A DNA stretch of 64,000 bases from Bacteroidota bacterium (GCA_018267705.1 JAFDXX010000004.1:310001-374000); one strand, 5' to 3'. Numbered from the stretch's first letter, positions 25,429 to 34,724 are shown. Notes: a model not told the origin generated them from the letters alone. Translations and numbers: made by a program.

Positions 25429-26319
25429 TTATTTAAAACGGTTGCTAACAATTAACTCTTTAGAACTTGCTGTGTAAACGTAAAATCCTTCACCACTTTT
25501 TACACCTAACTTTCCTGCCGTAACCATATTTACTAATAATGGACAAGGAGCGTATTTAGTATTTCCAAAACCATTATACAATACATTTAAAATACTTAAG
25601 CAAACATCTAAGCCAATAAAATCGGCTAATTGTAAGGGTCCCATTGGATGAGCCATTCCTAATTTCATAATCGTATCAATAGATTCAACATTTGCAATGC
25701 CTTCGTATAAACTATAGATAGCTTCATTAATCATAGGCATTAAAATTTTGTTGGCAATAAACCCCGGATAATCATTTACTACACAAGGCACTTTGTTTAA
25801 TTGTTTGCTTAATGCAACTATTGTTTCGGTAACTGTATTGCCGGTGGCATAGCCGTTTATAATTTCAACTAATTTCATTACAGGTACGGGATTCATAAAG
25901 TGCATGCCGATTACTTGTTGTGGTCTTTTGGTAACAGATGCGATTTTAGTAATAGAAATAGATGAAGTATTGCTTGCTAAAATTGCTTCGGGTTTGGCAA
26001 CTTCATCTAACTGTTTAAAAATCTTCAATTTTAAATCAACATTTTCTGTGGCTGCTTCTACAATTAAATCGGCTTGAGGTATAGCAACAGCAATATCGGT
26101 ATGTGTTGAAAGATTATTTAATGCAATAGTTTTTTGTTCTGCGGTAACAATATTTTTTTCAACTTGTCTGTCGAAGTTTTTATTAATAGTTGCAACGGCT
26201 TTTTCTAATTGTGCAGCACTAACATCAACCAATAAAACTTTAAAACCATGTTGTGCAAATACATGAGCAATACCATTACCCATTGTTCCTGCACCAATAA
26301 CAGCAACTGTTTGAATCAT
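25429..26319 (-). CDS. hbd: 3-hydroxybutyryl-CoA dehydrogenase
   Basis: NAD(P)-dependent oxidoreductase interconverting 3-hydroxyacyl-CoA and acetoacetyl-CoA in fatty acid or butyrate metabolism. The 296-residue product shows the Rossmann motif GAGTMGNGIAHVFAQ at residues 8-22, the SNTSSISIT segment, the catalytic HFMNPVPVMKLVEII with its histidine, then the C-terminal helical domain with PGFIANKILMPMINEA and KLGMAHPMGPLQLADFIGLD. Length fits stand-alone Hbd rather than fused FadB. No thiolase or crotonase is adjacent. The downstream DUF218 gene is seven bases away. Confidence 0.94.
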   Translation of the reverse strand: MIQTVAVIGAGTMGNGIAHVFAQHGFKVLLVDVSAAQLEKAVATINKNFDRQVEKNIVTAEQKTIALNNLSTHTDIAVAIPQADLIVEAATENVDLKLKIFKQLDEVAKPEAILASNTSSISITKIASVTKRPQQVIGMHFMNPVPVMKLVEIINGYATGNTVTETIVALSKQLNKVPCVVNDYPGFIANKILMPMINEAIYSLYEGIANVESIDTIMKLGMAHPMGPLQLADFIGLDVCLSILNVLYNGFGNTKYAPCPLLVNMVTAGKLGVKSGEGFYVYTASSKELIVSNRFK

Positions 26320-26533
26320 ATTGTATATTTTTAAAAGTGAATTACAAATTGAAAAACGCTAATCGAAAATAGAGTAAGATGGTATAATAACAATCGGATT
26401 GTGAAACAAAACTTTTCTACTGTTATTTTAACGTAGTAAAGAATTTGTGGAGAGATGTTTCATTTTATTCAACAAGATAAAACTACGAAACAAATTTCTC
26501 TGCCATTAGTGCAGCATTTAAAAATGCAGTAAA

Positions 26534-27181
26534 CTAATTTTTGTTTTTAAAATCACCTCGTTTCCATGCTTTAATAAAATCTGCCCATGCAAGTGGGTTA
26601 AGAATGTTCATTGGTGGTAATTGCCCGTTGTAATAGTATTTATTGGCTTGTTGGCGTAACTGAAAATTTACAGCTTCTCTGCCATCGGCAGGTAATGCAG
26701 CAATTAAAGCTCTGCGTTTTTGTTCGTCAATATTTTGTCGGGCTATTTCGTATGAGTCGTCGTCAAACCTATTGTTTACAAAATCTCTTTCAAACTGTTC
26801 TCTGGTGGGCCTTGGTTTTAAAATGGTGGCAGGCAAATAATTGGTATCTGCAACTAATAATTGAATTACGCTCATTTCATTCGTATTCCAGTTTGTGGGT
26901 ATATCAACCGTTTTGTCTTTAAATCCAACCGATGAAAAAGTAATTTTATCTCCTTTCATTACAACAATGGAAAAAACACCATCTCCATTGGTAATAGTAC
27001 CTCTTCCTTTATTAACAACAATTACACTTGCAGCAGGAATGGCACGCAAACTATCTGCAGTCATTACCACACCATATAATTGTACAATAGAATCTTGTTT
27101 AAGTCGTTGTGCCTTAACAGAAGATGTTTGTGCAATAAAAAAGAAAGTAAGCAAACTAAAGTATCGTAAAAATAATTTCAT
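26534..27181 (-). CDS. Secreted protein with carboxypeptidase-regulatory-like domain
   Basis: Exported protein of 215 residues. A signal peptide covers about 1-24 (SSVKA before QRLK). Residues 30-105 form a CarboxypepD_reg-like beta-sandwich: LYGVVMTADSLRAIPAASV, then KGRGTITNGDGVFSI and VGFKDKTVDIP, as seen at the N-termini of TonB-dependent receptors. Here the domain is free-standing, followed by a charged segment (RPTREQFERDFVNNRFDDD) and a C-terminal region rich in Asn/Tyr/Lys. Such proteins occur widely in Bacteroidota; function unknown. Divergent from mrp. Confidence 0.82.
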   Translation of the reverse strand: MKLFLRYFSLLTFFFIAQTSSVKAQRLKQDSIVQLYGVVMTADSLRAIPAASVIVVNKGRGTITNGDGVFSIVVMKGDKITFSSVGFKDKTVDIPTNWNTNEMSVIQLLVADTNYLPATILKPRPTREQFERDFVNNRFDDDSYEIARQNIDEQKRRALIAALPADGREAVNFQLRQQANKYYYNGQLPPMNILNPLAWADFIKAWKRGDFKNKN

Positions 27182-27277
27182 CTATACAAAAGTAATTTAA
27201 ACATTTAGTTATAATAAAAACTTCAATAAAAGATTTGTCAAAATCTAATATCGTAACAAAGTAAGGAAGCGGTTAGC

Positions 27278-27285
27278 TAAATTTG
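27278..27285 (+). promoter_or_regulatory. -7 box of mrp
   Basis: TAAATTTG matches TAnnTTTG. It overlaps an in-frame TTG at 27283 and supports the ATG at 27319 as the real start. Confidence 0.6.
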
Positions 27286-27318
27286 CAATTTCATTTTTAT
27301 TTTAACAAAAACTTACTA

Positions 27319-28410
27319 ATGACAGAATCAGATATTTTAAAAGCCTTAAGCAATGTGCAAGAACCCGATTTAGGTAAAGATTTGGTTACACTTAATATGG
27401 TAAAAGATATTGTAATTAATGATAATAAGGTATCATTTACTATTATTCTTACCACACCTGCTTGCCCTATGAAAGATATGATGCGTACGGCAAGTGAAAA
27501 TGCAATTAAATTATTGGTAAACAAAAATGCTGAAGTAGATATTAAATTTACTGCTAATACATCAACCAACAGAAAAGATACCCAACAAATATTAACCGGT
27601 GTAAAAAATATTATTGCAGTTGTTAGTGGAAAAGGTGGTGTAGGTAAAAGTACAGTTGCTGCTAACCTTGCATTAGCATTGGCAGAAGGTGGGGCCAAAG
27701 TGGGTTTAATGGATGCAGATATATATGGACCAAGTGTACCTATTATGTTTGGTGTGCGAGGTGAAAGGCCTTTAATGCGTGAGGTAAATGGTAAAGGTGT
27801 AATTGTGCCTTTAGAAAAATACGGTATTAAATTGATGAGTATTGGTTTATTGGTTGATGAAAAAAATGCTATTGTATGGCGTGGTCCAATGGCAAGTAGC
27901 GCAATTAGACAATTTGTTACCGAAGTTGATTGGGGCGAATTAGATTATTTAGTGATAGATATGCCTCCTGGTACCGGCGATATTCATTTAACTTTAGTAC
28001 AAACAGTTCCCGTTACAGGTGCAGTTATTGTAACCACTCCTCAAAACGTTGCGTTAGCCGATGCTAAAAAAGCAATAGCAATGTTTGGTCAAGCTCAGGT
28101 TAATGTTCCCGTTATTGGTTTAGTTGAAAACATGGCATATTTTACTCCCGCAGAATTGCCCAATAATAAATATTATTTATTTGGAAAAGAAGGTGGAAAA
28201 AAGTTGGCAGAAGAGTATGAATTAAATTTCTTAGGACAAATACCTTTAGTACAATCCATTAGAGAAGGAGGAGATTACGGAAAACCTGCAATGGTTGGAG
28301 ATGAAGATATTTCTAAACAAGCTTTCAGAAATTTTGCAGCATTAGCCGTAAGAAATATTGCTATGAGAAATGCCAACATCCCTAAAACAAAAATTTTAGA
28401 AGTAGTGTGA
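27319..28410 (+). CDS. mrp: Mrp/NBP35-family iron-sulfur carrier ATPase
   Basis: P-loop ATPase that binds and delivers Fe-S clusters. From the chosen ATG it has 363 residues. An N-terminal MIP18/DUF59 domain (about 1-85) includes TTPACPMKDMM. The ATPase part has the deviant Walker A SGKGGVGKSTVAANLA, the DADIYGPSVPIMFG switch, and DYLVIDMPPGTGDIHLTL. At the position where many Mrp proteins have a bridging CxxC, this one reads VENMAYFTPAELPNNKYYLF with no cysteine, so cluster binding must differ. A TTG twelve codons earlier lies in the promoter and is rejected. Confidence 0.92.
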   Translation: MTESDILKALSNVQEPDLGKDLVTLNMVKDIVINDNKVSFTIILTTPACPMKDMMRTASENAIKLLVNKNAEVDIKFTANTSTNRKDTQQILTGVKNIIAVVSGKGGVGKSTVAANLALALAEGGAKVGLMDADIYGPSVPIMFGVRGERPLMREVNGKGVIVPLEKYGIKLMSIGLLVDEKNAIVWRGPMASSAIRQFVTEVDWGELDYLVIDMPPGTGDIHLTLVQTVPVTGAVIVTTPQNVALADAKKAIAMFGQAQVNVPVIGLVENMAYFTPAELPNNKYYLFGKEGGKKLAEEYELNFLGQIPLVQSIREGGDYGKPAMVGDEDISKQAFRNFAALAVRNIAMRNANIPKTKILEVV

Positions 28411-28502
28411 GATAAATTTTCTGCATCAAGTTAAAAGATGATGTAATAATGTATAGTTTTTTTTAGAAGTATTAAACTTTTAGCGTTGTATTTTAATTTT
28501 AA

Positions 28503-28510
28503 TAAGTTTG
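28503..28510 (+). promoter_or_regulatory. Candidate -7 box upstream of paiB-like gene
   Basis: TAAGTTTG, with a TTG 14 bases before it; the spacing is shorter than usual. Leader would be about 75 bases. Confidence 0.35.
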
Positions 28511-28588
28511 TTTAATTACATACTAATAATAATTGCTATGATGTATGAAGTTAGTAGTATGAAGTAATAATTTTAACCCATACTCATC

Positions 28589-29221
28589 ATGTATAATCTT
28601 CCTCATTTTAAAGCAGCAACACAACAAGAAGTACTATCTTTTATAAAAGCGAATCCTTTTATTGTTTTATGCGGAGTTGATAAAAACAATCATCCAGTTG
28701 CAACACATGTTCCTGTTTTAATTGAAGAAAAAGATGAAAAGATTTTTATATATGCACATATTATGCGTAAGCAAGAACATACTGTTGCATTTGAAAACAA
28801 TAGTAATGTTTTAGCTATTTTTCAAAGCCCAAATACTTATATAAGTGCAAGTTGGTACGAGCATAAACAGCAAGGCGGTTCTTGGAATTATCAAGCAGTA
28901 CATGCAAGTGGCACTATCAAATTTTTAGATGAAAAAGCGTTATATAATTTTTTAGTAAAACTTACTGATCATTTTGAGGGAAATCCACACTCTCCGGCTG
29001 CTGTTAAAAATATAAGTGCTGAATACATGAACAATAATATGAAAGCTATAGTTGCTTTTGAAATAGAAGTAACGCATATTCAACACATATTTAAACTAAG
29101 CCAAAACAGAGATAAAAAAAGTTTTGAAAATATTATTGAGCATTTAGAAAATGGCAATCCATCACAACAATACATTGCAGAAGAAATGAAAAAGAATAAA
29201 GCAAACGTTTTTAAAGATTAA
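28589..29221 (+). CDS. PaiB-like FMN-binding protein
   Basis: Member of the PaiB/FMN-binding split-barrel family, 210 residues. The start MYNLPHFKAATQQEVLSFI, the QSPNTYISASWYEHKQQGG-like core and NYQAVHASGTIKF are standard; the C-terminal VTHIQHIFKLSQNRDKKSFENI segment is the family hallmark. Bacillus PaiB was described as a negative regulator of sporulation and protease genes, but most relatives are uncharacterised and may be flavin- or haem-linked. No paiA acetyltransferase lies nearby. Single gene. Confidence 0.9.
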   Translation: MYNLPHFKAATQQEVLSFIKANPFIVLCGVDKNNHPVATHVPVLIEEKDEKIFIYAHIMRKQEHTVAFENNSNVLAIFQSPNTYISASWYEHKQQGGSWNYQAVHASGTIKFLDEKALYNFLVKLTDHFEGNPHSPAAVKNISAEYMNNNMKAIVAFEIEVTHIQHIFKLSQNRDKKSFENIIEHLENGNPSQQYIAEEMKKNKANVFKD

Positions 29222-29364
29222 ATTACTACACAATTAAAACAGTTTTTTAGTTATCATCTTTCCACATCTGTGTATAAACAATATTAGGTTTTATTAGTTA
29301 ATAAAAATTAAATTTGAGTTGGAAGGTTAGTAAGCCAAATATCCAATTCTATCATTAAAAGATT

Positions 29365-30363
29365 TTGCAATTGACAGACACAATCATCAGCCTAGATTCA
29401 GTAAATCCAATTGAATTTTTTGGCGTAAACAACGGTAAGCTTGATTTGCTTAAAAAGAAATTTCCTCTGTTAAAAATTTTATCTCGAGGTACGCAAATAA
29501 AAATGAGCGGAGCCCCCGAGCAAATTGAAGTAGCGAAAGAAAAAATTGAACTTATTGTTCAATATTTAGAACGAAACGGAAATTTAAGTGAAAACTATTT
29601 TGAACAAATTTTAGGCGGAGATGATGCAACAACGGTTGACAATTTTGTTGAACGCAACCCTAATGATATTCTTGTTTTTGGCCCCAATGGTAAAACCGTA
29701 AGAGCCAGAACTGCCAACCAAAAAAAGATGGTGGCCGCTGCCGATAAAAACGATATTGTTTTTGCAATAGGCCCTGCAGGTACCGGTAAAACATACACTG
29801 CCGTTGCATTAGCAGTACGTGCATTAAAAAATAAAGTGGTAAAAAAAATTATTCTTACACGCCCTGCAGTTGAAGCCGGAGAAAGTTTAGGTTTTTTACC
29901 CGGAGATTTAAAAGAAAAAATTGATCCGTATTTAAGACCTTTATATGATGCATTAGATGACATGATACCTGCCGATAAGTTAGGTTATTACATGACTACA
30001 CGAACCATTGAAATTGCACCATTGGCTTACATGCGTGGTAGAACTTTAGATAATGCATTTATTATTTTAGATGAAGCACAAAACACTAACGACCTTCAAT
30101 TAAAAATGTTTTTAACCCGTATTGGTGCTAATGCAAAAGCTATAATTACCGGAGATCCAACACAAATAGATTTACCACGCAACCAACAAAGTGGATTAGA
30201 TAAAGGCATTAGAATATTAAAAGATATTGATGGTATTGCACATATTCAATTAGATGAAGAAGATGTAGTAAGGCATAAATTAGTGAAAGCTATAATAAAA
30301 GCTTATGATAAAGAGCATGAAAGATTAGAAAGCTTGCAAGCCCATCACCATCAACACCGTTAA
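29365..30363 (+). CDS. PhoH-family ATPase
   Basis: Cytoplasmic P-loop NTPase of 332 residues, related to E. coli PhoH/YbeZ, which works with YbeY in RNA metabolism. An N-terminal KH-like region (about 15-70) precedes the PhoH core: Walker A GPAGTGKT at 136-143, RPAVEAGESLGFLPGDLKEK, Walker B AFIILDEAQNT, and ITGDPTQIDLP. The tail is histidine-rich (HHHQHR). No ATG precedes the conserved region; TTG codons at 29365 and 29371 are the only reasonable starts, the second giving MTDTII. The first is listed. Confidence 0.92.
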   Translation: MQLTDTIISLDSVNPIEFFGVNNGKLDLLKKKFPLLKILSRGTQIKMSGAPEQIEVAKEKIELIVQYLERNGNLSENYFEQILGGDDATTVDNFVERNPNDILVFGPNGKTVRARTANQKKMVAAADKNDIVFAIGPAGTGKTYTAVALAVRALKNKVVKKIILTRPAVEAGESLGFLPGDLKEKIDPYLRPLYDALDDMIPADKLGYYMTTRTIEIAPLAYMRGRTLDNAFIILDEAQNTNDLQLKMFLTRIGANAKAIITGDPTQIDLPRNQQSGLDKGIRILKDIDGIAHIQLDEEDVVRHKLVKAIIKAYDKEHERLESLQAHHHQHR

Positions 30364-30418
30364 AAAATTATAATTTAATAAAATAAAAAGGAATAATTTT
30401 TTGTTCTGCAGTAAATGC

Positions 30419-30426
30419 TAATTTTG
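30419..30426 (+). promoter_or_regulatory. Candidate -7 box upstream of secreted coiled-coil protein
   Basis: TAATTTTG fits TAnnTTTG; a TTG lies 15 bases upstream. Leader of about 25 bases to the ATG at 30457. Confidence 0.45.
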
Positions 30427-30456
30427 AACGAATAATTATTCTTTAAACTAATGTTT

Positions 30457-31377
30457 ATGAAAAAGTTGTTAATGCCTGTTTTTTTGGTTGTGGCTGTAAA
30501 CGTTATGGCACAAACACAAAAACCAACTTACAGCGGAAAACCAACTTATAATGGTGCCACACGTACAGCTAAAAAACCAGGTACGTCGGCAGGTAAAACC
30601 CCTGCAACCTATCCCGTTACTAACCCTGCTACAAAAAATATAGTATATCAATATATTGATACATTATATCCCGATAGTGAAAATCATTTTCCTTTAAAAG
30701 GAAATGCAGGCATTGGTACCAATGCACCACAAAGTGCATTAGAAATAAAACGTAATGCAGGCGATACTCGTAAAAAGAATTTCTTATTGCAATTAAGTAA
30801 TGAATGGTCTCCCAACGGACAAAATGAACCAAGCATTATGTTCTCGAACGGAGATAATAGTGCACCTGCCAATGTTAGTTATTGGACTTTAGGAGCAAGG
30901 GTTTCGGGAGATAAAACACTAAATACACCACAAACTTTTAAAGTATGTTTTAAAGCACCGGGCAGCGGTGTTGAGCAAGAATATTTTAGTATAAATTCTT
31001 ATGAAGGAAGAGTTAGAATAGGTGATGTAAATGATCAGGTAGATGGATATAAATTATTTGTTGAACAAGGTATTTTAACAGAAAAAGTAAAAGTAGCTGT
31101 TAAAAATTCTGATGAATGGTACGATAATGTTTTTAAACCACATTATAAATTAACTCCGCTAACCGAATTAGAACAATACATTAAAACACATAACCATTTA
31201 CCTGATGTCCCATCGGCAGATGATGTTGTAAAAGATGGAATTGATTTAGGAAAAATGAATGCTTTGTTATTAAAGAAAATTGAAGAGAATACTTTATATA
31301 TTATTGAGTTGAAGAAAGATTTAGACGAAGCCAAAAAACAAATTACAGAATTAAAGAATAGTAAAAAGAAAAGCTAA
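30457..31377 (+). CDS. Secreted protein with endosialidase-chaperone-like C-terminus
   Basis: Exported protein of 306 residues from MKKLLMPV (an ATG two codons earlier is equally possible). The signal peptide ends near VMAQ. A Thr/Pro/Lys-rich stretch (to about 60) precedes a beta-rich region containing GNAGIGTNAPQSALEI, a motif of phage tail-fibre and adhesin-like repeats. The last 75 residues, YKLTPLTELEQYIKTHNHLPDVPSA onward in family members, end in a coiled coil (EENTLYIIELKKDLDEAKK), resembling the trimerisation/chaperone region in secreted Bacteroidota fibre proteins. Likely a trimeric surface protein; target unknown. Closed by a strong hairpin. Confidence 0.78.
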   Translation: MKKLLMPVFLVVAVNVMAQTQKPTYSGKPTYNGATRTAKKPGTSAGKTPATYPVTNPATKNIVYQYIDTLYPDSENHFPLKGNAGIGTNAPQSALEIKRNAGDTRKKNFLLQLSNEWSPNGQNEPSIMFSNGDNSAPANVSYWTLGARVSGDKTLNTPQTFKVCFKAPGSGVEQEYFSINSYEGRVRIGDVNDQVDGYKLFVEQGILTEKVKVAVKNSDEWYDNVFKPHYKLTPLTELEQYIKTHNHLPDVPSADDVVKDGIDLGKMNALLLKKIEENTLYIIELKKDLDEAKKQITELKNSKKKS

Positions 31378-31400
31378 TTAATAGTATAATGTTTTGCAGA

Positions 31401-31440
31401 ATAAAACCCGTATAATTTATACGGGTTTTATTTTTATCTT
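31401..31440 (+). terminator. Terminator after secreted coiled-coil protein
   Basis: Perfect 14-pair stem ATAAAACCCGTATA / TATACGGGTTTTAT with 3-base loop, then TTTTATC and a T-rich tract. Confidence 0.92.
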
Positions 31441-31556
31441 TTTTTATTTGCAATAGTTTGATAAGATGGTGATAATAAAGAAAATTATCTTTCACTTAAA
31501 CGAATATTTTAAAAACAAAAAATTAAAACCATTTGTAATATTTTATATAAAAGCAA

Positions 31557-32384
31557 TTAGTACCCAATAGTTTTTAAATGTTCTCTCATTTCAATATTGT
31601 AATTATTGGCAACTTGCAATGCAGCTTCTGCAAAGTTATTATTGGTTGAAGCGTAAATAATATTTCTACTTGCATTAATTAATAAACCACAACTTTTATT
31701 CAAACCATTCATGCTTACTTCTGCTAAACTTCCGCCTTGTGCACCCACACCCGGAATAAGCAAAAAATTATTGGGAATTATTGAACGAATATCTTGTAAA
31801 TCCCTTGCCTGTGTAGCCCCTATTACAAACATTAAATTATTTTCATTACCCCAATTGGCAATTTTTTCTAATACAATTTGATATAATGTTTTTTGCCGAT
31901 TGTTAGCGGTAACTATCAATTTTTGAAAATCGTTGGCACCTGCATTGCTTGTTAAACCTAATACAATGGTGAATTTATTTTGATACTCTAAAAACGGACG
32001 AACACTATCTTCACCCATATAAGGTGCAACAGTAACCGCATCAAAAGCAAAAGTTTCAAAAAATGTTTTGGCATATTGAGCAGATGTGTTACCAATATCT
32101 CCGCGTTTGGCATCGGCAATTTTAAAATGTGTTGTTGGAATATAATTACAGGTTTCTTCAATTATTTGCCAGCCTTTTACACCCATTGCTTCATAAAATG
32201 CAGTGTTTATTTTATAAGCAACACAATAATTTTTGGTAGCATCTATTATTGCTTTATTAAACAATAAAACTGCATTAGGATTGGATTGTAAATGATTAGG
32301 AATTTTTGTTACATCTGTATCTAACCCTACACACAAATAGGATTGTTTTTCTTTTATTGCAGAAATCAATTGTTGCTTATTCAT
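31557..32384 (-). CDS. pyrF: Orotidine-5'-phosphate decarboxylase (type 2)
   Basis: Final step of UMP synthesis, decarboxylating OMP. The 275-residue length and the sequences YLCVGLDTDVTKIP, DAKRGDIGNTSAQYAK (catalytic lysines and aspartates) and LIPGVGAQGGSLAE place it in the longer subfamily 2 common in Bacteroidota and actinobacteria. Other pyr genes are not adjacent. A TATTTTTG box on the minus strand ends only five bases before the ATG, so the transcript may be nearly leaderless. Confidence 0.94.
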   Translation of the reverse strand: MNKQQLISAIKEKQSYLCVGLDTDVTKIPNHLQSNPNAVLLFNKAIIDATKNYCVAYKINTAFYEAMGVKGWQIIEETCNYIPTTHFKIADAKRGDIGNTSAQYAKTFFETFAFDAVTVAPYMGEDSVRPFLEYQNKFTIVLGLTSNAGANDFQKLIVTANNRQKTLYQIVLEKIANWGNENNLMFVIGATQARDLQDIRSIIPNNFLLIPGVGAQGGSLAEVSMNGLNKSCGLLINASRNIIYASTNNNFAEAALQVANNYNIEMREHLKTIGY

Positions 32385-32388
32385 TCAA

Positions 32389-32396
32389 CAAAAATA
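32389..32396 (-). promoter_or_regulatory. Candidate -7 box of pyrF
   Basis: TATTTTTG on the minus strand, ending five bases upstream of the pyrF ATG; would give a leaderless or near-leaderless mRNA. Confidence 0.35.
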
Positions 32397-32434
32397 AAAG
32401 GTGGGTATTATATTTTTTGTTTAAAGATGATTTA

Positions 32435-33790
32435 TTAATACACATATATGGCGTAACCCCAAGCATCTATTTTATATGGTTTTGAAGTGAGGTGTTGTTT
32501 ACTATTTGTAAATACATTAATAGGCTCTCCGTATAAACTTGTATCTGATAGACTAATTGTTTGTTCTTGGTTACTCAAATTTACAATCACTAAAATTTTC
32601 TTTCCGTTTTTTTCTTTTGTATATGCATATATTGCTTCTTCATTACCTGCTTTTATTTTTTTGAAAACGGCATCTGCTGCTAATGCTGCATTGGTATTGT
32701 GTAATTGTAAAAGTGTGGTATAGAATTTTTCTCTTAATAATTTTTTAAATGTAATAGTGTCTTTATCAAAAAATCTTACGGCTCTTAAAAATGGTTCTTC
32801 TTGTCCGCTGTAAATTAATGGTATGCTGCGTTTAAGTGTTTGCGATAATATGGCAAAGGGTGCATGAATTTTTCCGGGCATTGTTTCGTAATCGGCTTTA
32901 TTCCAACTGTTTTCATCGTGGTTGCTTGTAAATAATAATCTTAATGTGTTTGCAGGAAATGTATTATCTATTCTGTTTATAGAGCTATCAATATCTATAG
33001 CTTTTCTTTCTCCTTTTGCAATTTTTTTCATCATACTAAATTCATTCCAACCATAAGTAGCATCAAAACCATCTTTTTGCAATTCTGGTTTATCTCCTTC
33101 GGCCAACATAAAAATATTTTTTGTGTTTTTTAGTGTAAGAATACATTTCTTCCAAAAGTTATCGGGAACATCTCCGGCAACATCACATCTAAACCCGTCT
33201 ATGTTTGTAGAATCAATCCACCATTTCATTTGTGCAACCATTGTATCAACCAATTCGGGGTTATTGTAATTTAATTTTCTGGTATCGCTCCAATCGTATG
33301 GAGAAATAGGGTTTCCTGTGCTGTCTTTCATGTAAAAGTCAGGATGTTTTTTTAACCAATAATGATCGGCCGATGTGTGGTTGGGCACCCAATCTATAAT
33401 TATTTTAAAACCCATGTTATGAGCTTCTTTTACCAAGTTTTTCCAATCTTCTATAGTGCCAAATTCTGTGTTAATGGCTTTATAATTACTCACTGCATAA
33501 TAACTTCCCAAACTACCTTTTCTATCTGTTTGTCCAATAGGGTTAATGGGCATAAACCATAATGTTTGCACACCCATTTGTTTAAGTCTTTGTAAATGTT
33601 TGCTAAATGCTTTAAATGTTCCTTCAGATGTATATTGGCGAACATTCACTTCATAAATATTTCCTTGAATAATCCATTCGGGATGATGACTTAATATAGA
33701 TGAATCTACACCTGCTGCAACTTGTTGGTTTGCATTATTGCAAGATGCAAATACAAATAATGCCGCAATTGCAAAAAATAGTTTTCTCAT
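32435..33790 (-). CDS. GH13 alpha-amylase family lipoprotein
   Basis: Retaining alpha-glucanase, anchored in the envelope by a lipoprotein signal ending at C17 (FVFASC). Family regions are visible in order: region I DWVPNHTSADHYW, region II DGFRCDVAGDVP with the nucleophile aspartate, region III MLAEGDKPEL with the acid/base glutamate, and region IV FTSNHDENSW. The C-terminal 85 residues form the domain C sandwich. At 451 residues it is compact, with no extra starch-binding module. The nearest starch-related gene is the CBM-esterase 10 kb away, so there is no sus-like cluster. Confidence 0.93.
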   Translation of the reverse strand: MRKLFFAIAALFVFASCNNANQQVAAGVDSSILSHHPEWIIQGNIYEVNVRQYTSEGTFKAFSKHLQRLKQMGVQTLWFMPINPIGQTDRKGSLGSYYAVSNYKAINTEFGTIEDWKNLVKEAHNMGFKIIIDWVPNHTSADHYWLKKHPDFYMKDSTGNPISPYDWSDTRKLNYNNPELVDTMVAQMKWWIDSTNIDGFRCDVAGDVPDNFWKKCILTLKNTKNIFMLAEGDKPELQKDGFDATYGWNEFSMMKKIAKGERKAIDIDSSINRIDNTFPANTLRLLFTSNHDENSWNKADYETMPGKIHAPFAILSQTLKRSIPLIYSGQEEPFLRAVRFFDKDTITFKKLLREKFYTTLLQLHNTNAALAADAVFKKIKAGNEEAIYAYTKEKNGKKILVIVNLSNQEQTISLSDTSLYGEPINVFTNSKQHLTSKPYKIDAWGYAIYVY

Positions 33791-33881
33791 AATTAAGTTA
33801 TTTAATGTGTGAAAATAACACGTTGCATTGAATTGTATTATTGATTTTTTTTCATGCCTATCTACTATACGAAAAGAAAAA

Positions 33882-33911
33882 TTTTGTAAAACTAAAATAA
33901 TTAGTATTTTG
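33882..33911 (+). promoter_or_regulatory. Promoter and possible operator of the S24 regulator
   Basis: A TTTTG at 33882-33886 and GTATTTTGC near 33904 have about the -33/-7 spacing. An imperfect inverted repeat AAAATA-ATTAG-TATTTT overlaps the -7 side and could be an autoregulatory site. The upstream ATG at 33828 precedes this promoter and is not used. Confidence 0.4.
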
Positions 33912-33929
33912 CACCTAAATTTATTAGTT

Positions 33930-34685
33930 ATGAATTATGCAGGTAAAAATTTCCGCTACTTACGCAAGTTGCGTGGATGGACTCAGGAAGAGTTTGCCAA
34001 CAAACTAAACATTAAACGCTCTTTAATTGGTGCCTATGAAGAAGAAAGGGCCGAACCACGTTTAGAAGCAATGGAAACCGTTTGCAGCATTTTTAAATTA
34101 AGTTTAGATGAATTGGTTTTAAAAGATTTAGGTGCTGCCAAAGGCAATAGTTATATTGAACAACGCCGTAAATTAAAGATGGCAACATTGGGTTCTGCAG
34201 AAATTCAATTCGTGCCCGTAAAAGCTGCTGCAGGTTATTTAGCCGGTTATGCCGATAATGATTTTTTAGATGAATTAAACACTTTTACATTACCTATGTT
34301 AGCTCCGGGCCAATACAGAGCTTTTGAAATAATTGGCGATAGTATGCTGCCCACACCAAGCGGAAGTGTAATTGTAGGAGAAAAAATTGAAGATTTAGAA
34401 GATTTAAAAAATAGCAATACTTATGTTGTATTAAGTAAAAGTGATGGTATTGTATATAAAAGAATAATGAAAAATAACCGTACAAAAAGTAAACTAACTT
34501 TAATAAGTGATAACCCACAATATGAGCCATACAATGTAAATGCAGAAGATGTTTTAGAAGTTTGGAAAGCTATTTATATTTTGCAAAAAGCAAATGCCAT
34601 TCAACGGTGGGATGTAAATTCTTTAGCAGGTATGGTAAATAACTTACAAGAACAGGTAAGTAATTTAAAAAAGAAATTGAATTAA
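33930..34685 (+). CDS. XRE/S24 LexA-like transcriptional regulator
   Basis: DNA-binding regulator of 251 residues. An XRE helix-turn-helix (5-65) with FRYLRKLRGWTQEEFANKL and RSLIGAYEEERAEPRLE is followed by an S24/LexA-like domain: a potential cleavage dipeptide A101-G102, catalytic S138 in FEIIGDSMLPTP and K177 in GIVYKRI, so the Ser-Lys dyad is intact. A C-terminal coiled coil (236-250) follows. It may respond to DNA damage by self-cleavage or use the fold only for dimerisation; this architecture is common in Bacteroidota. Start MNYAGKN chosen because the longer frame crosses the promoter. Single gene. Confidence 0.9.
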   Translation: MNYAGKNFRYLRKLRGWTQEEFANKLNIKRSLIGAYEEERAEPRLEAMETVCSIFKLSLDELVLKDLGAAKGNSYIEQRRKLKMATLGSAEIQFVPVKAAAGYLAGYADNDFLDELNTFTLPMLAPGQYRAFEIIGDSMLPTPSGSVIVGEKIEDLEDLKNSNTYVVLSKSDGIVYKRIMKNNRTKSKLTLISDNPQYEPYNVNAEDVLEVWKAIYILQKANAIQRWDVNSLAGMVNNLQEQVSNLKKKLN

Positions 34686-34724
34686 AAGGGTAAAAGTAAA
34701 ATACGGTTAGGTTAGTAAGAAGAA

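Noticed and set aside
27283..27318. TTG start of mrp
   Set aside because: Overlaps the -7 box; ATG 27319 gives the normal N-terminus MTESDILKAL.
33828..33929. Longer N-terminus for the S24 regulator
   Set aside because: The extra 34 residues are AT-rich, unlike the family, and the promoter lies inside this segment.
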